DNA of 64,000 nucleotides from Salinimicrobium sediminilitoris (GCF_020866905.1 NZ_JAIVCC010000005.1:896301-960300), one strand, 5' to 3'. Positions 1-9,173 are shown, counted from the stretch's first letter. Made by a program: numbers and translations. Notes: generated from the letters alone by a model not told the origin.

Positions 1-2
1 TA

Positions 3-1091
3 TACGACAAAGAAGGGGAGGCCAGGGAGTGGACTCCAAAGGTGATCATGCTGCTTGAAAAAGTGATAAAGGATTTTCCCGACCATCCGGGAGCCCATCA
101 CTTTTACATACATGCCACAGAGGCTTCAAAGACTCCCGGGAGGGCGCTTGGTAGTGCAAAAAAGTTTGATGAAGGCTTAGTGCCGGGTGCCGGCCATCTA
201 CTTCATATGCCCTCACATACCTATATCCAGACGGGAGATTATCACAAGGGTAGTTTAGCTAATTTAAGAGCGGTGGAAAGAGACAGTGCTTATGTTACCC
301 TCTGTCATGCACAGGGCGCATATCCTTTGGTTTATTATCCGCATAACTACCACTTTCTCGCTGCAACCGCGACTCTGGAAGGCAATAGCAAATGGGCCCT
401 TATGGGTGCCGAAAAACTGGCTGAGAAAATTCATCCCGATATCATGACAGAACCTGGATGGTCTACCCTGCAACACTTTTACATGATCCCGTACTTTGTA
501 GATGTGAAGTTTGCAAAATGGGATAAGATCCTTGCAAGGCAGGTAACAGACACACTGTTATACCCCGAGGCAATTTCCCGCTATTCACGCGGTATGGCTT
601 ACCTGGGTAAAAAAGATTTACAGAAGGCGAAGGAAGAACTAAAGAAGCTCAAATTCCTGGAAAAGGATGAAAGGCTGGCAGAAATGATGATATGGGAGAT
701 CAATTCCATGAAGATCATAGTGGAGATCGCCAGGAAAGTCCTCGAGGCTGAAATTTTAGCCAGCGAAGAAGAATTTGACCGGAGCATAATTTTGCTGCAG
801 GAAGCTGTAGCTTTGGAAGATAGTCTGAATTTTCAGGAACCGCCGGACTGGTTTTTCTCGGTTCGCCATACCCTGGGAGCGGCACAAATAGAGGCCGGAA
901 GATATCCGGAGGCAGTTAAGACCTTAAGAGAAGACCTCGAGACCCTTCCAAAAAACGGCTGGGCACAACACGGGCTGAAACTGGCCTATGAAAAAATGAA
1001 TGACCGGGAAAAAGTTCTGGAGATGGAAACTGCACTTAAGGATTCCTGGGCCACAGCAGATGTGGTGATAAATACCTCCAGAATCAAATGA
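3..1091 (+). CDS. Tetratricopeptide-repeat protein, 5' end outside window
   Basis: The reading frame is open from the left edge, so the N-terminus is missing and the GTG/ATG codons at 42-50 are internal. About 363 residues are visible. They hold helical TPR-like repeats, including a conserved-looking HMPSHTYIQTGDY stretch and a C-terminal TPR pair (about residues 270-345) with the usual small/aromatic spacing. The protein resembles soluble or periplasmic TPR proteins of Bacteroidota of unknown role. No catalytic motif is visible. An intrinsic terminator follows 43 bp after the stop, so the gene ends its transcript. The TPR call is fairly safe; the function is unknown. Confidence 0.75.
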   Translation, partial: YDKEGEAREWTPKVIMLLEKVIKDFPDHPGAHHFYIHATEASKTPGRALGSAKKFDEGLVPGAGHLLHMPSHTYIQTGDYHKGSLANLRAVERDSAYVTLCHAQGAYPLVYYPHNYHFLAATATLEGNSKWALMGAEKLAEKIHPDIMTEPGWSTLQHFYMIPYFVDVKFAKWDKILARQVTDTLLYPEAISRYSRGMAYLGKKDLQKAKEELKKLKFLEKDERLAEMMIWEINSMKIIVEIARKVLEAEILASEEEFDRSIILLQEAVALEDSLNFQEPPDWFFSVRHTLGAAQIEAGRYPEAVKTLREDLETLPKNGWAQHGLKLAYEKMNDREKVLEMETALKDSWATADVVINTSRIK

Positions 1092-1133
1092 TCTTTTCTT
1101 GAAAGTATAGTAGAGTTTCAAATAAAGATAACC

Positions 1134-1158
1134 GCCCTGCAGAGATGCAGGGCTTTTT
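1134..1158 (+). terminator. Intrinsic terminator after the TPR gene
   Basis: A perfect 8-bp stem (GCCCTGCA with TGCAGGGC) around a GAGA loop is followed by five T. Confidence 0.8.
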
Positions 1159-1282
1159 ATATTCTCAGAAATTCTTTATCAGAGGTAGGCAGGAGAGGGT
1201 TATCTATTGAAAATTAACTTGTTATACTATCAAAAATTAGGTATTTTACACATTCTTAGGTGTTTCCATAAAATATTATGAA

Positions 1283-2176
1283 ATGAATAAGGTTTTTATT
1301 AATGGTTTAAAGATAATAGGATTGTTTCTACTGGGCTTTCTGTCAGTAGTCCTTTTATTGATGTATACCGGAGTGATCTGGAGATCGCCGGAGCACTATT
1401 CTGTTGCAGCCGTAAAGGATTTTAAACAGCCTGTAATGAGCATGGAGGAGTACAGCAACGTACCCGGCCATCGCCGACCCTATACTTTCCACCTCAGCAA
1501 AGGCGATGGGGAAGCATATATTGTGGGGATTGAGCACACTAAAGATACGAACAACCCACAGCTTGACACCATAAACAGGATCTGGGAAGATTTTAAACCC
1601 AATGTGGTATTGGTGGAAGGAAGATTGGGCTTTTTGTTTAGCGGAATCCAGGATCCTGTAAAGACACATGGAGAAGGAGGCAGGGTTATAAGCCTGGCCA
1701 GGCGGGACAAAGTAAAATTCTACACCTGGGAACCTCTTAAGCAGGATGAGGTGAATATGATGCTGAAGCGTTTTCCTGCTGAAAAAGTCGCACTCTTTTA
1801 TTCCCTTAGACCATACCTGAGCAACTATAGGTATGGAAAGCCTGCAAATCCGGCTAAGAATTTACAGGGTTACATTGACAGCAGGACCGATTATGATGGC
1901 ATAAGAGGAGAGATAACCACAGTTGCACAGATAGACAGTATATGGGCGGCAGATTATCCGCAGGAAAAGGACTGGCGGGATTCGACAGATGAATTTGGCT
2001 GGCCTAAAGGAGAACTCTCAGAAATGGCAGCATACTCAAATGAGCTGCGGAATATCCACATGTGTACCGCTATTCTTGAACTCATGGAGCAGGGGAATAA
2101 GGTGTTTGTAAGTATGGGCTCCAGCCATGCCTACAGGATCGAAAAAACATTAAAGGAGGAGCTTAGAAGAGAGTAA
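1283..2176 (+). CDS. TraB/Tiki-like membrane-anchored protein
   Basis: The 297-residue protein has one N-terminal membrane segment (about residues 9-30), which probably anchors a periplasmic domain. Two GxxH motifs, GIEH at 82-85 and GSSH at 279-282, bracket the domain, and a VLVEGR stretch lies at about 109-114. This layout is typical of the TraB/GumN/Tiki superfamily, whose eukaryotic Tiki members are metalloproteases using paired GX2H motifs. Substrate and activity cannot be read from the sequence. An upstream ATG at 1278 is closed at once by TGA, so 1283 is the start. It stands alone, convergent with the stress-protein gene. Confidence 0.6.
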   Translation: MNKVFINGLKIIGLFLLGFLSVVLLLMYTGVIWRSPEHYSVAAVKDFKQPVMSMEEYSNVPGHRRPYTFHLSKGDGEAYIVGIEHTKDTNNPQLDTINRIWEDFKPNVVLVEGRLGFLFSGIQDPVKTHGEGGRVISLARRDKVKFYTWEPLKQDEVNMMLKRFPAEKVALFYSLRPYLSNYRYGKPANPAKNLQGYIDSRTDYDGIRGEITTVAQIDSIWAADYPQEKDWRDSTDEFGWPKGELSEMAAYSNELRNIHMCTAILELMEQGNKVFVSMGSSHAYRIEKTLKEELRRE

Positions 2177-2266
2177 AAAATAAAGGGTAACCCGGCGATC
2201 TGTCAATCCTCATAAAAAAGATTTGTATCTCATTTTGTTGCTTAAAAAATATGCGACCGGTCTTAA

Positions 2267-2713
2267 CTATTCCTCAATCGGAATAGCTAATATAGGAATA
2301 CTGGCTTTCTTCACTAATTCCAGGGAAACGCTTTCCTGCAAAAGGTTGTGCAGAAAGCTGTGTTTATGTGTCCCTACAATAAGAAGATCGCAATTCAGCT
2401 TTTGCGCCTCTTCCAAAACAGCTTCTACAGTTGAACCCTGTATGAGCAGGGCTTCTTTTTCTATATCCCCGCTCAAAAAGTTGTCGCAGTACATTTGCAG
2501 GTTGCGATGTTCCTCCCTGAATTCTTCGGCCTTAAAATCTCTGATGTATTGCGGTCCGGGTTCATAACCCACAAAATCGGGATCGGGTTCTGCCACGTGC
2601 AACACCCAGACTTTGGCACCGAACTTTCCTGCCAGGCCATCGGCATAACCGAGCAAATCTCCTACGGCGTCATTAAAATCTACTGCTACTAATATGTTCT
2701 TTAGTTCGTTCAT
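2267..2713 (-). CDS. Universal stress protein (UspA family)
   Basis: At 148 residues this is a single-domain Usp. The N-terminal ILVAVDF strand and the C-terminal LLIVGTHKHSFLHNLL stretch match the alpha/beta nucleotide-binding fold of the family. The usual ATP loop G-2x-G-9x-G(S/T) is only partly kept: after GTHKHS the second glycine is missing. It may therefore be of the non-ATP-binding type. Usp proteins are cytoplasmic and are usually induced by stress or starvation. The gene is monocistronic. The family is clear; the specific role is not. Confidence 0.85.
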   Translation of the reverse strand: MNELKNILVAVDFNDAVGDLLGYADGLAGKFGAKVWVLHVAEPDPDFVGYEPGPQYIRDFKAEEFREEHRNLQMYCDNFLSGDIEKEALLIQGSTVEAVLEEAQKLNCDLLIVGTHKHSFLHNLLQESVSLELVKKASIPILAIPIEE

Positions 2714-2748
2714 GATGTTGTCTTTTTTATGATTTTTTGTTCCGGTTC

Positions 2749-2771
2749 CCTGTTGCCTGTTGCCTGTTGCC
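2749..2771. repeat. Tandem heptamer array, CCTGTTG x3
   Basis: Three exact copies of CCTGTTG (2749-2769) lie upstream of the stress-protein gene. A 13-bp direct duplication (CACTGATCACTG plus one base) follows at 2828-2853. This is one of several heptad arrays in the window. Confidence 0.8.
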
Positions 2772-2856
2772 AGTATTTAAGGTCAATTACTAACCTAAAA
2801 TAAGGTAACCTTATTCAGGCAAGGTCTCACTGATCACTGCCACTGATCACTGAATA

Positions 2857-3795
2857 CTAGTACTCCTTTTCCCGTGAAACTTCATTCTCCAGGTTTTTCC
2901 CTTCCTGCATTAAGCGAAAATTCTTCAGGATCTGTGGAATTACAGATTCTACGTGGGTGGTACTGGCGATATGCGGGGAAATCCTGATCTTTTTATTGTT
3001 CCAAAATGGATGTCCTTCTGGCAAAGGTTCCTGCCTGAAAACATCCAATGCAGCTCCCGAAAGGTGTCCATTGTTTATCATTTCCAGCAGGTCATCTTCT
3101 ACAAGATGCTCCCCCCGTGCCACGTTGATCACATAAGCCTCCTTAGGTAGCTTCTCAAAAAGGTGTTTATTCAATATGTTTCTTGTCTCGGAAGTAAGAG
3201 GCAGCAAATTCACCAGCACCCTGCTGTCCTTCAGGAAATCCTTCAACTGGTCATCACCGTGATATTTTGTCACTCCCAGGATCTCTTTATTGGTACGGGA
3301 CCAGCCGGTGACATTGAATTTGTTCTGAATAAGTTTTTCGGCTACCCCCACACCTAGAACACCCATGCCCATAATTCCCACCTGTACTTCTTCGGGCCGT
3401 AAATAGGCGGTGGGATTCCATTCCTTGCTGCAATGGTGCTCAGCGAGATTGCGAAGGTGTTCAAGAACCAGGGAAAGGACAAAGACACTCATATCTTTCG
3501 TAAGCTGTTCATCTACCAGCCGGGTAATACGAATGTGTTGCGGAATTTCCTTATCACATATGATATGGTCTATTCCTGCTCCCATGGAAGCGATCACTTT
3601 TAAATTGGGATAATCCCGAAAAGCTCCGTGGGGATGTTTCCAGGACAGGGCAAATTTTACCTTTTTAGGGTCTCTGACATCGGGATACACCTCCAGATCA
3701 AGATCGGGTGCTTTTTCTTTCAAAGCTTCCACCCAGGGTTTCGGATCTTTTTGGGAAGTGATGATGAGGAATGACATATAAAAATTTTTAGACAT
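2857..3795 (-). CDS. D-2-hydroxyacid dehydrogenase, glyoxylate/hydroxypyruvate reductase A type
   Basis: The 312-residue protein has the D-isomer 2-hydroxyacid dehydrogenase layout: a split substrate domain around a Rossmann domain with GMGVLGVGV at about 141-149. The catalytic trio is visible as Arg in NVARGEH, Glu in RQEPLPEGHPFW and His in ISPHIAS. The EPLPEGHPFW and SPHIAS pattern resembles GhrA, which reduces glyoxylate and hydroxypyruvate with NADPH. The start could instead be the second Met (3777), which gives a more typical N-terminus. The cytoplasmic enzyme lies next to an acyl-CoA dehydrogenase gene on the same strand. The substrate is inferred from the family only. Confidence 0.8.
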   Translation of the reverse strand: MSKNFYMSFLIITSQKDPKPWVEALKEKAPDLDLEVYPDVRDPKKVKFALSWKHPHGAFRDYPNLKVIASMGAGIDHIICDKEIPQHIRITRLVDEQLTKDMSVFVLSLVLEHLRNLAEHHCSKEWNPTAYLRPEEVQVGIMGMGVLGVGVAEKLIQNKFNVTGWSRTNKEILGVTKYHGDDQLKDFLKDSRVLVNLLPLTSETRNILNKHLFEKLPKEAYVINVARGEHLVEDDLLEMINNGHLSGAALDVFRQEPLPEGHPFWNNKKIRISPHIASTTHVESVIPQILKNFRLMQEGKNLENEVSREKEY

Positions 3796-3868
3796 TAGTG
3801 GGTAGTCATTAGTTGTCCGGAGCTTGAATTCTATATATTTCTAAAGACTAAAGACTAAAGACTACAGA
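3795..3868. repeat. Heptad-periodic stretch with CTAAAGA x3
   Basis: Units at 3795-3815 repeat with a 7/14-bp period (TTAGTGG, then TTAGTTG 14 bp later). At 3841-3861 there are three exact CTAAAGA copies and a fourth with one mismatch. The stretch fills the gap between the two dehydrogenase genes. Confidence 0.75.
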
Positions 3869-3873
3869 CTTTT

Positions 3874-5238
3874 TTAACTCACAAACGCACTATACCCCGT
3901 GATCGCTCTTCCTACAATAAGGGAGTTGATCTCCTTGGTGCCTTCATAACTATAAATGGCTTCGGCATCTGCGACAAATCGTGCAACATCGTATTCCAGC
4001 AGAATTCCGTTGCCGCCCATGACTTCCCTTGCCCTGCTCACAACATCGCGCATCCTCATGCTCGTATAGACTTTTGCCAGGGAGGCATGTTCATCTTTTA
4101 GCAGGTCCTGGTCCTGTAGTTCAGATAGCCTGAAACAGAGGGTTTGCATTGAGGTGAGGTTGGCGATCATCTCCACCAGGTGGTTTTGGATCAATTGGTA
4201 CGAAGCTATAGGCCTTCCAAATTGTTCTCTTTTCTTAGTGTACTTGAGAGCGCTCTCATAAGCCCCGCGGGCGCAGCCCACAGCCTGCCAGGCTACCCCG
4301 GCACGTGTCATCCTCAGCACCTTTGCAGTGTCTTTAAAAGATTCCGCTTTTTGAAGCCTGTCTTTCTCATCGATTTTGCAATCGGTAAGGGTGATGAGGG
4401 CGTTCTGCACAATACGCAGTGCCATCTTGTCTTCCATTTTTTCAGCTTTAAAACCGGGGTTGTCATTTCGAACTAAAAATCCTTTTACCTGATTTGAATC
4501 TTCATCCCTGGCCCATATCACGATCACATCTGCAAAAGTGGCATTTCCTATCCATTTTTTCTGTCCGTTAAGCACCCAGTGCTCCCCATCAAACTTACAG
4601 GTAGTTTCAAGTCCGCCGGCAACGCCGCTTCCCACATTAGGTTCGGTGAGGCCGAAAGCCCCAATGGCCTCAAGGCGCTGCATTTTTGGAAGCCATTCTT
4701 CTTTTTGTTCATCGCTTCCGCAGAGATAAATAGAACCCATTGCGAGCCCGCTATGGACTCCAAAAAAGGTGGAAATGGAAACATCCACCCTGGCGATCTC
4801 CTGCGCAATGATACCTTCCATCAAAAATGGCAAATTAGGGCAGCCGTAGCCCTCATACGGCACTCCCGTGATATTGAGTTTTTTAAATTTATCGATGATC
4901 TCATGAGGAAACTTTGCGCGGTTCCAGTGATCGTTGACCAATGGCCGCACCTCATCTTCCATAAAGTTCCGCACCCTTAGCTGTAGTTCGCGCTGTTCTT
5001 CTGTCAATTTAAGGTCCAGATTATAGAAATCCCCGTCAATTGGTGGAAGGTCGTGCTGACCTTTGCGACGTTTGGTCTTTAGCATTTTCATGAGCCCTTT
5101 AAGCTGATTATCGTCCAGCTGACCCAGGGTTTGCATAGCTTCAGGTAGATCGATCTGTTTATTGATCTTCGCCAGTTGATCAAGATCGATGTTTTTTAAA
5201 AGATTGATGGTGTTTCTAACTTTTCCGAAAAAGGCCAT
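3874..5238 (-). CDS. Acyl-CoA dehydrogenase, glutaryl-CoA dehydrogenase-like
   Basis: The 454-residue flavoenzyme has the acyl-CoA dehydrogenase core from about residue 75 onward, with GLTEPNVGSG and WIGNATFAD in the FAD/substrate region. The C-terminal YSYEGTKEINSLIVGRAITG places the likely catalytic base Glu at about 432, the position used by glutaryl-CoA dehydrogenases, whose ends also read GRAITG. It is therefore probably an FAD-dependent glutaryl-CoA-type or related short-chain enzyme. About 70 N-terminal residues, helical and charged, precede the core and are not part of the usual family length. The gene is monocistronic or follows ghrA-like control. Substrate specificity is inference. 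Confidence 0.82.
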   Translation of the reverse strand: MAFFGKVRNTINLLKNIDLDQLAKINKQIDLPEAMQTLGQLDDNQLKGLMKMLKTKRRKGQHDLPPIDGDFYNLDLKLTEEQRELQLRVRNFMEDEVRPLVNDHWNRAKFPHEIIDKFKKLNITGVPYEGYGCPNLPFLMEGIIAQEIARVDVSISTFFGVHSGLAMGSIYLCGSDEQKEEWLPKMQRLEAIGAFGLTEPNVGSGVAGGLETTCKFDGEHWVLNGQKKWIGNATFADVIVIWARDEDSNQVKGFLVRNDNPGFKAEKMEDKMALRIVQNALITLTDCKIDEKDRLQKAESFKDTAKVLRMTRAGVAWQAVGCARGAYESALKYTKKREQFGRPIASYQLIQNHLVEMIANLTSMQTLCFRLSELQDQDLLKDEHASLAKVYTSMRMRDVVSRAREVMGGNGILLEYDVARFVADAEAIYSYEGTKEINSLIVGRAITGYSAFVS

Positions 5239-5316
5239 AGGTTTTGGTTTTTCTAAAAATAGGCATTAAAGAAGAAGCATCTTGTTAAAGCTTTCTCAAA
5301 CCGAACCTTAGTGCAG

Positions 5317-5337
5317 AGTATTAAGTAGTGAGAAGTA
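5317..5337. repeat. Short heptad stretch (units begin AG)
   Basis: Three 7-bp units, AGTATTA, AGTAGTG and AGAAGTA, follow in register in the divergent gap between the acyl-CoA dehydrogenase and the PH-domain gene. The units are degenerate, so this copy is only suggestive by itself. Confidence 0.45.
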
Positions 5338-5424
5338 AGATTTTTCTTTAGAGGCGGAATATCTCGTTTGGAATGATCCCGAAATTTGATTTAACTTCCC
5401 AAAAATAACTTAAACACAAGTAAA

Positions 5425-5805
5425 ATGGGAATTTTTTCATCATTAATGGGCAATGCCGGTGCAGTCGACAATCAAAATTTACAGAATGATTACGGGCAGT
5501 TGCTTTTTGAATCTGAAATTATAGAAGCAGGTTTTAAAATTTTTAGGGACACCTTTATCTTTACCAATAGAAGATTGATCCTGGTGGATAAGCAGGGATT
5601 GACCGGAAGCAAGACTCAATATCTCTCGGTAAGCTATAAGAGTATTTCCCGCTTTAGTGTAGAAACAGCAGGAACTTTTGATCTTGATGCCGAATTGAAA
5701 ATATGGATTTCGGCTGAACAGCAACCAAGTATAAGCAGGAAGTTTAATAAATCTGTGAACGTGTATGAAGTGCAGAAAATCCTGGCACAACATGTTTTAA
5801 GGTAG
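5425..5805 (+). CDS. Bacterial PH-domain protein (bPH_1-like)
   Basis: The 126-residue protein starts MGIFSSLMGNAG and contains a single domain with the pattern FIFTNRRLILVDKQGLTGSKTQYLSVSYKSI. This is characteristic of small bacterial pleckstrin-homology-like proteins (Pfam bPH_1 type). It has no signal peptide or membrane segment and is probably cytoplasmic. The biochemical role of these proteins is largely unknown. It stands alone between divergent and co-directional neighbours. The fold assignment rests on motif recognition only. Confidence 0.7.
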   Translation: MGIFSSLMGNAGAVDNQNLQNDYGQLLFESEIIEAGFKIFRDTFIFTNRRLILVDKQGLTGSKTQYLSVSYKSISRFSVETAGTFDLDAELKIWISAEQQPSISRKFNKSVNVYEVQKILAQHVLR

Positions 5806-5876
5806 ACTTTTAGCAAAACTTTAGTTGCTTTCTTTCCTTCGTCGGCTTCACTTTATTTAAATTAATGGGAAATCCT

Positions 5877-5907
5877 GAGGTGTCAAAAATGGCATTTTTG
5901 GAACCTC
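5877..5907. repeat. Inverted repeat around AAAATGGCATTTT
   Basis: Arms 5877-5891 and 5893-5907 pair at 13 of 15 positions around a central G. The core is the exact 13-bp motif that recurs seven times in the window, and the outer arms read GAGGT and ACCTC. It lies between the PH-domain and SDR genes. Confidence 0.8.
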
Positions 5908-5927
5908 TTCAAAAAAAAGTTTGAGCT

Positions 5928-6824
5928 ATGAAAGATGACAACAAAGAAATGAAGGACCCACAAAAGAAAGAAGCACAACCCCCTTTTGAAAATCAGGAAC
6001 GGCAGCAGGTTACGCCGGGTAAAGAAAAGAAAATGCATCCCAAAGTCGATCACGGCGAGGAATCTTATAAAGGCTCGGGTAAGCTGGAAGGGAAAAATGC
6101 CATCATTACAGGAGGTGATTCAGGAATTGGTCGCGCTGTGGCCATAGCCTTTGCAAGGGAAGGAGCGAATGTCTTGATTTCCTACCTGGAAGAACACGAT
6201 GATGCCAAAGAAACTGCCAAATGGATAATAAAGACTGGAAAAAAGGCAGTTTTGGTGCCAGGAGATGTAAGTGAAGAAGAACACTGCAGCAAGATCGTCC
6301 AAAAGGCTGTAAATGAGTTTGGGCAGATCGATATACTTGTTAATAATGCAGCCTTTCAAATGGCAAGAGAAAAGATACAGGATATTCCCAGCGATGAGTG
6401 GGATAAGACCTTCAAAACAAACATCTACTCCATGTTCTACCTGGTGAAAGCTGCCGAACCTCACATGAAACCCGGGAGTACAATAATTAATACTACTTCT
6501 ATCAACGCATATAAGCCACATCCGCAACTGCTGGCCTATGCTGCCACAAAAGGGGCTATTCAAAACTTTACAGCCAATCTCGGGCAAATTTTAGCACCAA
6601 AAGGAATTCGTGCAAACTGTGTAGCTCCGGGTCCGGTTTGGACGCCATTGATCCCGTCTACCATGCCCATGGATGAGGTAGAAACTTTCGGGAAAGATAC
6701 TCCCCTTGGCAGGCCGGGACAACCGTCTGAATTTGCGGCGCCTTTTGTACTATTGGCCTCGGAAGGGTCAAGTTATATGACCGGCTCTACCGTCCAGGTG
6801 ACGGGAGGAAGACCAACAATTTAG
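5928..6824 (+). CDS. SDR-family oxidoreductase (YghA/general-stress type)
   Basis: The 298-residue classical short-chain dehydrogenase has the cofactor motif TGGDSGIG at 61-68, the NNAA structural motif, a catalytic Ser in TTSINAY and YAATK at 204-208. The first 50 residues are very charged and rich in Lys, Glu and Gln. Such a hydrophilic leader is typical of the YghA/YhdF-like stress-related branch. The enzyme is probably NAD(P)-dependent and cytoplasmic, with unknown substrate. An AAAATGGCATTTT inverted repeat sits just upstream. The PAP2 gene follows after 29 bp and has its own candidate -7 box (TATTTTTG at 6827-6834). Confidence 0.85.
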   Translation: MKDDNKEMKDPQKKEAQPPFENQERQQVTPGKEKKMHPKVDHGEESYKGSGKLEGKNAIITGGDSGIGRAVAIAFAREGANVLISYLEEHDDAKETAKWIIKTGKKAVLVPGDVSEEEHCSKIVQKAVNEFGQIDILVNNAAFQMAREKIQDIPSDEWDKTFKTNIYSMFYLVKAAEPHMKPGSTIINTTSINAYKPHPQLLAYAATKGAIQNFTANLGQILAPKGIRANCVAPGPVWTPLIPSTMPMDEVETFGKDTPLGRPGQPSEFAAPFVLLASEGSSYMTGSTVQVTGGRPTI

Positions 6825-6853
6825 TTTATTTTTGCACTTTTCACATTAAAGAA

Positions 6854-7465
6854 ATGTCCAGATTAACCACAGACCGTTCAACTGAAGGGGAAGTCTCCTT
6901 TTCCCGGTTTTACAGGATCTTTTTCATCCTGTTTTTAAGCTTTACCCTTAGTATGCCTGCAACTTTGCAGGCACAACGCACCGAGCCGAACAGCGAAGCT
7001 GTAGAAACCAGCGGCGATATCATACTTTTGGCGTTGCCTGCATCGGCTGCACTTAGCAGCGTTGTGATGAAAGACAAAAAAGGTTTTTGGCAATTCACTA
7101 AAAGTTTCGCGACTAATATTGCTATTACAGGGGCACTTAAATATACCATCAATAAGCGAAGGCCTTTCAATGAAGGGGGGCAGGCATTTCCCTCGGGACA
7201 TACATCCATTACATTTCAGGCAGCATCCTTTATCCACAGGAGGTATGGCTTTAAATATAGTATTCCCGGATATTTACTTGCCGGCTGGACCGGCTACAGC
7301 CGTATTTATGCCACGCGCCATGATGGATATGATGTACTTGCCGGGGCAGTGGTAGGCATAGGCAGCAGTTTTTTATTCACTACTCCCTACCAACGGGAAC
7401 ATATGCAGCTTAGCTTTAAGAGTTCCGAAGATGAATTTTTGCTGGGATTTATTTACAGATTTTAA
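6854..7465 (+). CDS. PAP2-family membrane phosphatase
   Basis: The 203-residue protein has a hydrophobic N-terminal segment (about 20-41) and the full three-part acid phosphatase signature: KX6RP at 96-104, PSGH at 113-116 and SRX5HX3D at 149-160, with His116 and His156 as the expected catalytic residues. PAP2 enzymes remove phosphate from lipid pyrophosphates or phosphatidates at the periplasmic membrane face. This one could be an undecaprenyl pyrophosphate or phosphatidylglycerol-phosphate phosphatase; the sequence does not decide. The gene ends at a terminator shared with convergent metK. Confidence 0.85.
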   Translation: MSRLTTDRSTEGEVSFSRFYRIFFILFLSFTLSMPATLQAQRTEPNSEAVETSGDIILLALPASAALSSVVMKDKKGFWQFTKSFATNIAITGALKYTINKRRPFNEGGQAFPSGHTSITFQAASFIHRRYGFKYSIPGYLLAGWTGYSRIYATRHDGYDVLAGAVVGIGSSFLFTTPYQREHMQLSFKSSEDEFLLGFIYRF

Positions 7466-7495
7466 GAGAGGGGCAACAGTTAAACTGGATCAAAC

Positions 7496-7528
7496 AAAAA
7501 ACGCTTCCCGAAAGAGAAGCGTTTTTTT
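7496..7528. terminator. Bidirectional terminator between PAP2 gene and metK
   Basis: The stem ACGCTTC/GAAGCGT is flanked by A-run and T-run, so it can terminate both converging transcripts. Confidence 0.85.
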
Positions 7529-7543
7529 GCTGTTTTTGAGAAG

Positions 7544-8800
7544 TTATATTCCAAACTCTTCTTTTACTTTATCAACGTAATCAAGTTCCTCCCAGGTAAA
7601 TAACTTCACCTCCAAAGTTTTTTCTCCGTTATAAGGACTCTTGAATACTTTTCTTTCAGTACGTGGTTCTTTTCCAAAATGGCCGTACGCCGAAGTCTCC
7701 CGGTAAATAGGATTTCTTAGGCCCAACCTTTCTTCAATGGCCGATGGTCTCATGTCAAATATCTTAAGTACTTTTTGTGCGATCTCGCCATGAGAAAGAT
7801 CAACTTTTTTAGAACCATAGGTTTCAACCAGGATGGAAGTTGGTTCCACAACTCCAATAGCGTACGATACCTGCACCAGGACCTCGTCGGCCACGCCGGC
7901 AGCCACAAGGTTCTTAGCGATATGCCGCGCCGCATATGCAGCAGAGCGATCCACTTTACTTGGATCCTTTCCTGAAAATGCACCCCCGCCGTGAGCTCCT
8001 TTTCCGCCGTAGGTATCTACAATAATTTTTCTTCCGGTGAGCCCGGTATCCCCATGAGGTCCCCCAATGACGAACTTTCCGGTAGGATTGATATGGTATT
8101 TGATCTTGTCATTGAATAATCCCTGAACATATTCCGGCAGCTGTGCCTGCACCCGCGGAATAAGAATTTCAAGAATGTCTTTTTTGATCTTGTCGAGCAT
8201 GCGGTTATCATCCTCGTCAAATTCGTCATGCTGGGTGGAAACCACGATGGCAACTATACGTTGCGGCACATTGTCATCGCTGTATTCAATGGTAACCTGG
8301 CTCTTGGAATCGGGGCGCAGGTAAGTAATTTCGTCATTTTCGCGGCGCAATTTTGCAAGCTCGATAAGGATCTTGTGAGAAATATCAAGCGCGAGGGGCA
8401 TATAGTTTTCGGTTTCTTTGGTGGCGTAACCAAACATCATTCCCTGGTCACCTGCACCCTGTTCCTCCTTGTTGCCACGATCCACACCCTGGTTGATGTC
8501 CTGGGACTGTTCGTGGATTAGGGAGATCACCCCGCAGGAATCCCCGCTAAATTTATACGCGCCCTTTGTGTAACCAATGTCATTGATCACCTCTCTTGCA
8601 ATGGTTTGAACATCGAGGTAAGTATCACTTTTCACCTCCCCGGCAAGTACCACCTGCCCCGTAGTAACGAGGGTTTCACAGGCAACTTTAGATTCGGGAT
8701 CAAAAGCAAGAAAATTATCTAAAAGGGTATCGCTAATCTGGTCTGCAACTTTATCCGGGTGGCCTTCAGATACACTTTCTGAAGTAAATAAATATGGCAT
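7544..8800 (-). CDS. metK: S-adenosylmethionine synthase
   Basis: The 418-residue protein makes SAM from methionine and ATP in the cytoplasm. The N-terminal [20 protein letters not shown], the [15 protein letters not shown] loop and the P-loop-like [19 protein letters not shown] are the hallmark MetK motifs. Its length is normal for Bacteroidota, slightly longer than the E. coli enzyme. A candidate -7 box on the minus strand (TACATTTG, 8927-8920) would leave about 110 nt of untranslated leader. No known SAM riboswitch could be recognised in it. The methionine biosynthesis operon begins 2 kb upstream on the other strand. Confidence 0.98.
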   Translation of the reverse strand: MPYLFTSESVSEGHPDKVADQISDTLLDNFLAFDPESKVACETLVTTGQVVLAGEVKSDTYLDVQTIAREVINDIGYTKGAYKFSGDSCGVISLIHEQSQDINQGVDRGNKEEQGAGDQGMMFGYATKETENYMPLALDISHKILIELAKLRRENDEITYLRPDSKSQVTIEYSDDNVPQRIVAIVVSTQHDEFDEDDNRMLDKIKKDILEILIPRVQAQLPEYVQGLFNDKIKYHINPTGKFVIGGPHGDTGLTGRKIIVDTYGGKGAHGGGAFSGKDPSKVDRSAAYAARHIAKNLVAAGVADEVLVQVSYAIGVVEPTSILVETYGSKKVDLSHGEIAQKVLKIFDMRPSAIEERLGLRNPIYRETSAYGHFGKEPRTERKVFKSPYNGEKTLEVKLFTWEELDYVDKVKEEFGI

Positions 8801-9110
8801 GCTTCGTAGTTTTTATATTCCGGGAGAAATTTGACGTGGAAGCGCTAGAGGAGTTTTCACTGCTTTAGCATTTTTAAGGGTTGCAATCAGTCAAATTTTT
8901 CCCTGTAATTTTTCAGCAGCAAATGTATGGAATTTGATTCAAATCAGGATACTAATTTCTATTTTTAAGAATGGTTTGGGCGCTCCGCCCCGTCCTCCCG
9001 GCCGTCCCGTCAGGCTTTCGCGGGTCGCTTCCCTCATCCATAAGGCTTCGGGAGAGCTCCAACAACCGCTCAATCCTTAGCGCAAGGCTATCTAACTATG
9101 GCTATCGTAT
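8801..9110. other. Gene-free region with a GC-rich dispersed-repeat-like segment
   Basis: No credible gene is visible. Positions about 8969-9100 are much richer in GC than the surroundings, starting GGGCGCTCCGCCCCGTC and ending CAATCCTTAGCG. This resembles a GC-rich repeat type I associate with flavobacterial genomes, but only one copy is present here, so the repeat status is recollection rather than observation. The part next to metK is its presumed 5' leader. Confidence 0.4.
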
Positions 9111-9154
9111 AAAAAAGGCTTTTTCACCGGTAGATCCCGTGAAAAGCCTTTTTT
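9111..9154 (-). terminator. Terminator after the outer-membrane barrel gene
   Basis: A long stem (AAAAAAGGCTTTTTCAC with GTGAAAAGCCTTTTTT, one extra T) lies 20 bp after the minus-strand stop and ends in a U run on that strand. Confidence 0.8.
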
Positions 9155-9173
9155 AGAATCAGAAGACCAATTA

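Noticed and set aside
2223..2567. 114-codon frame on the plus strand over the stress-protein gene
   Set aside because: It lies opposite a clear UspA-family gene and has no coherent protein features.
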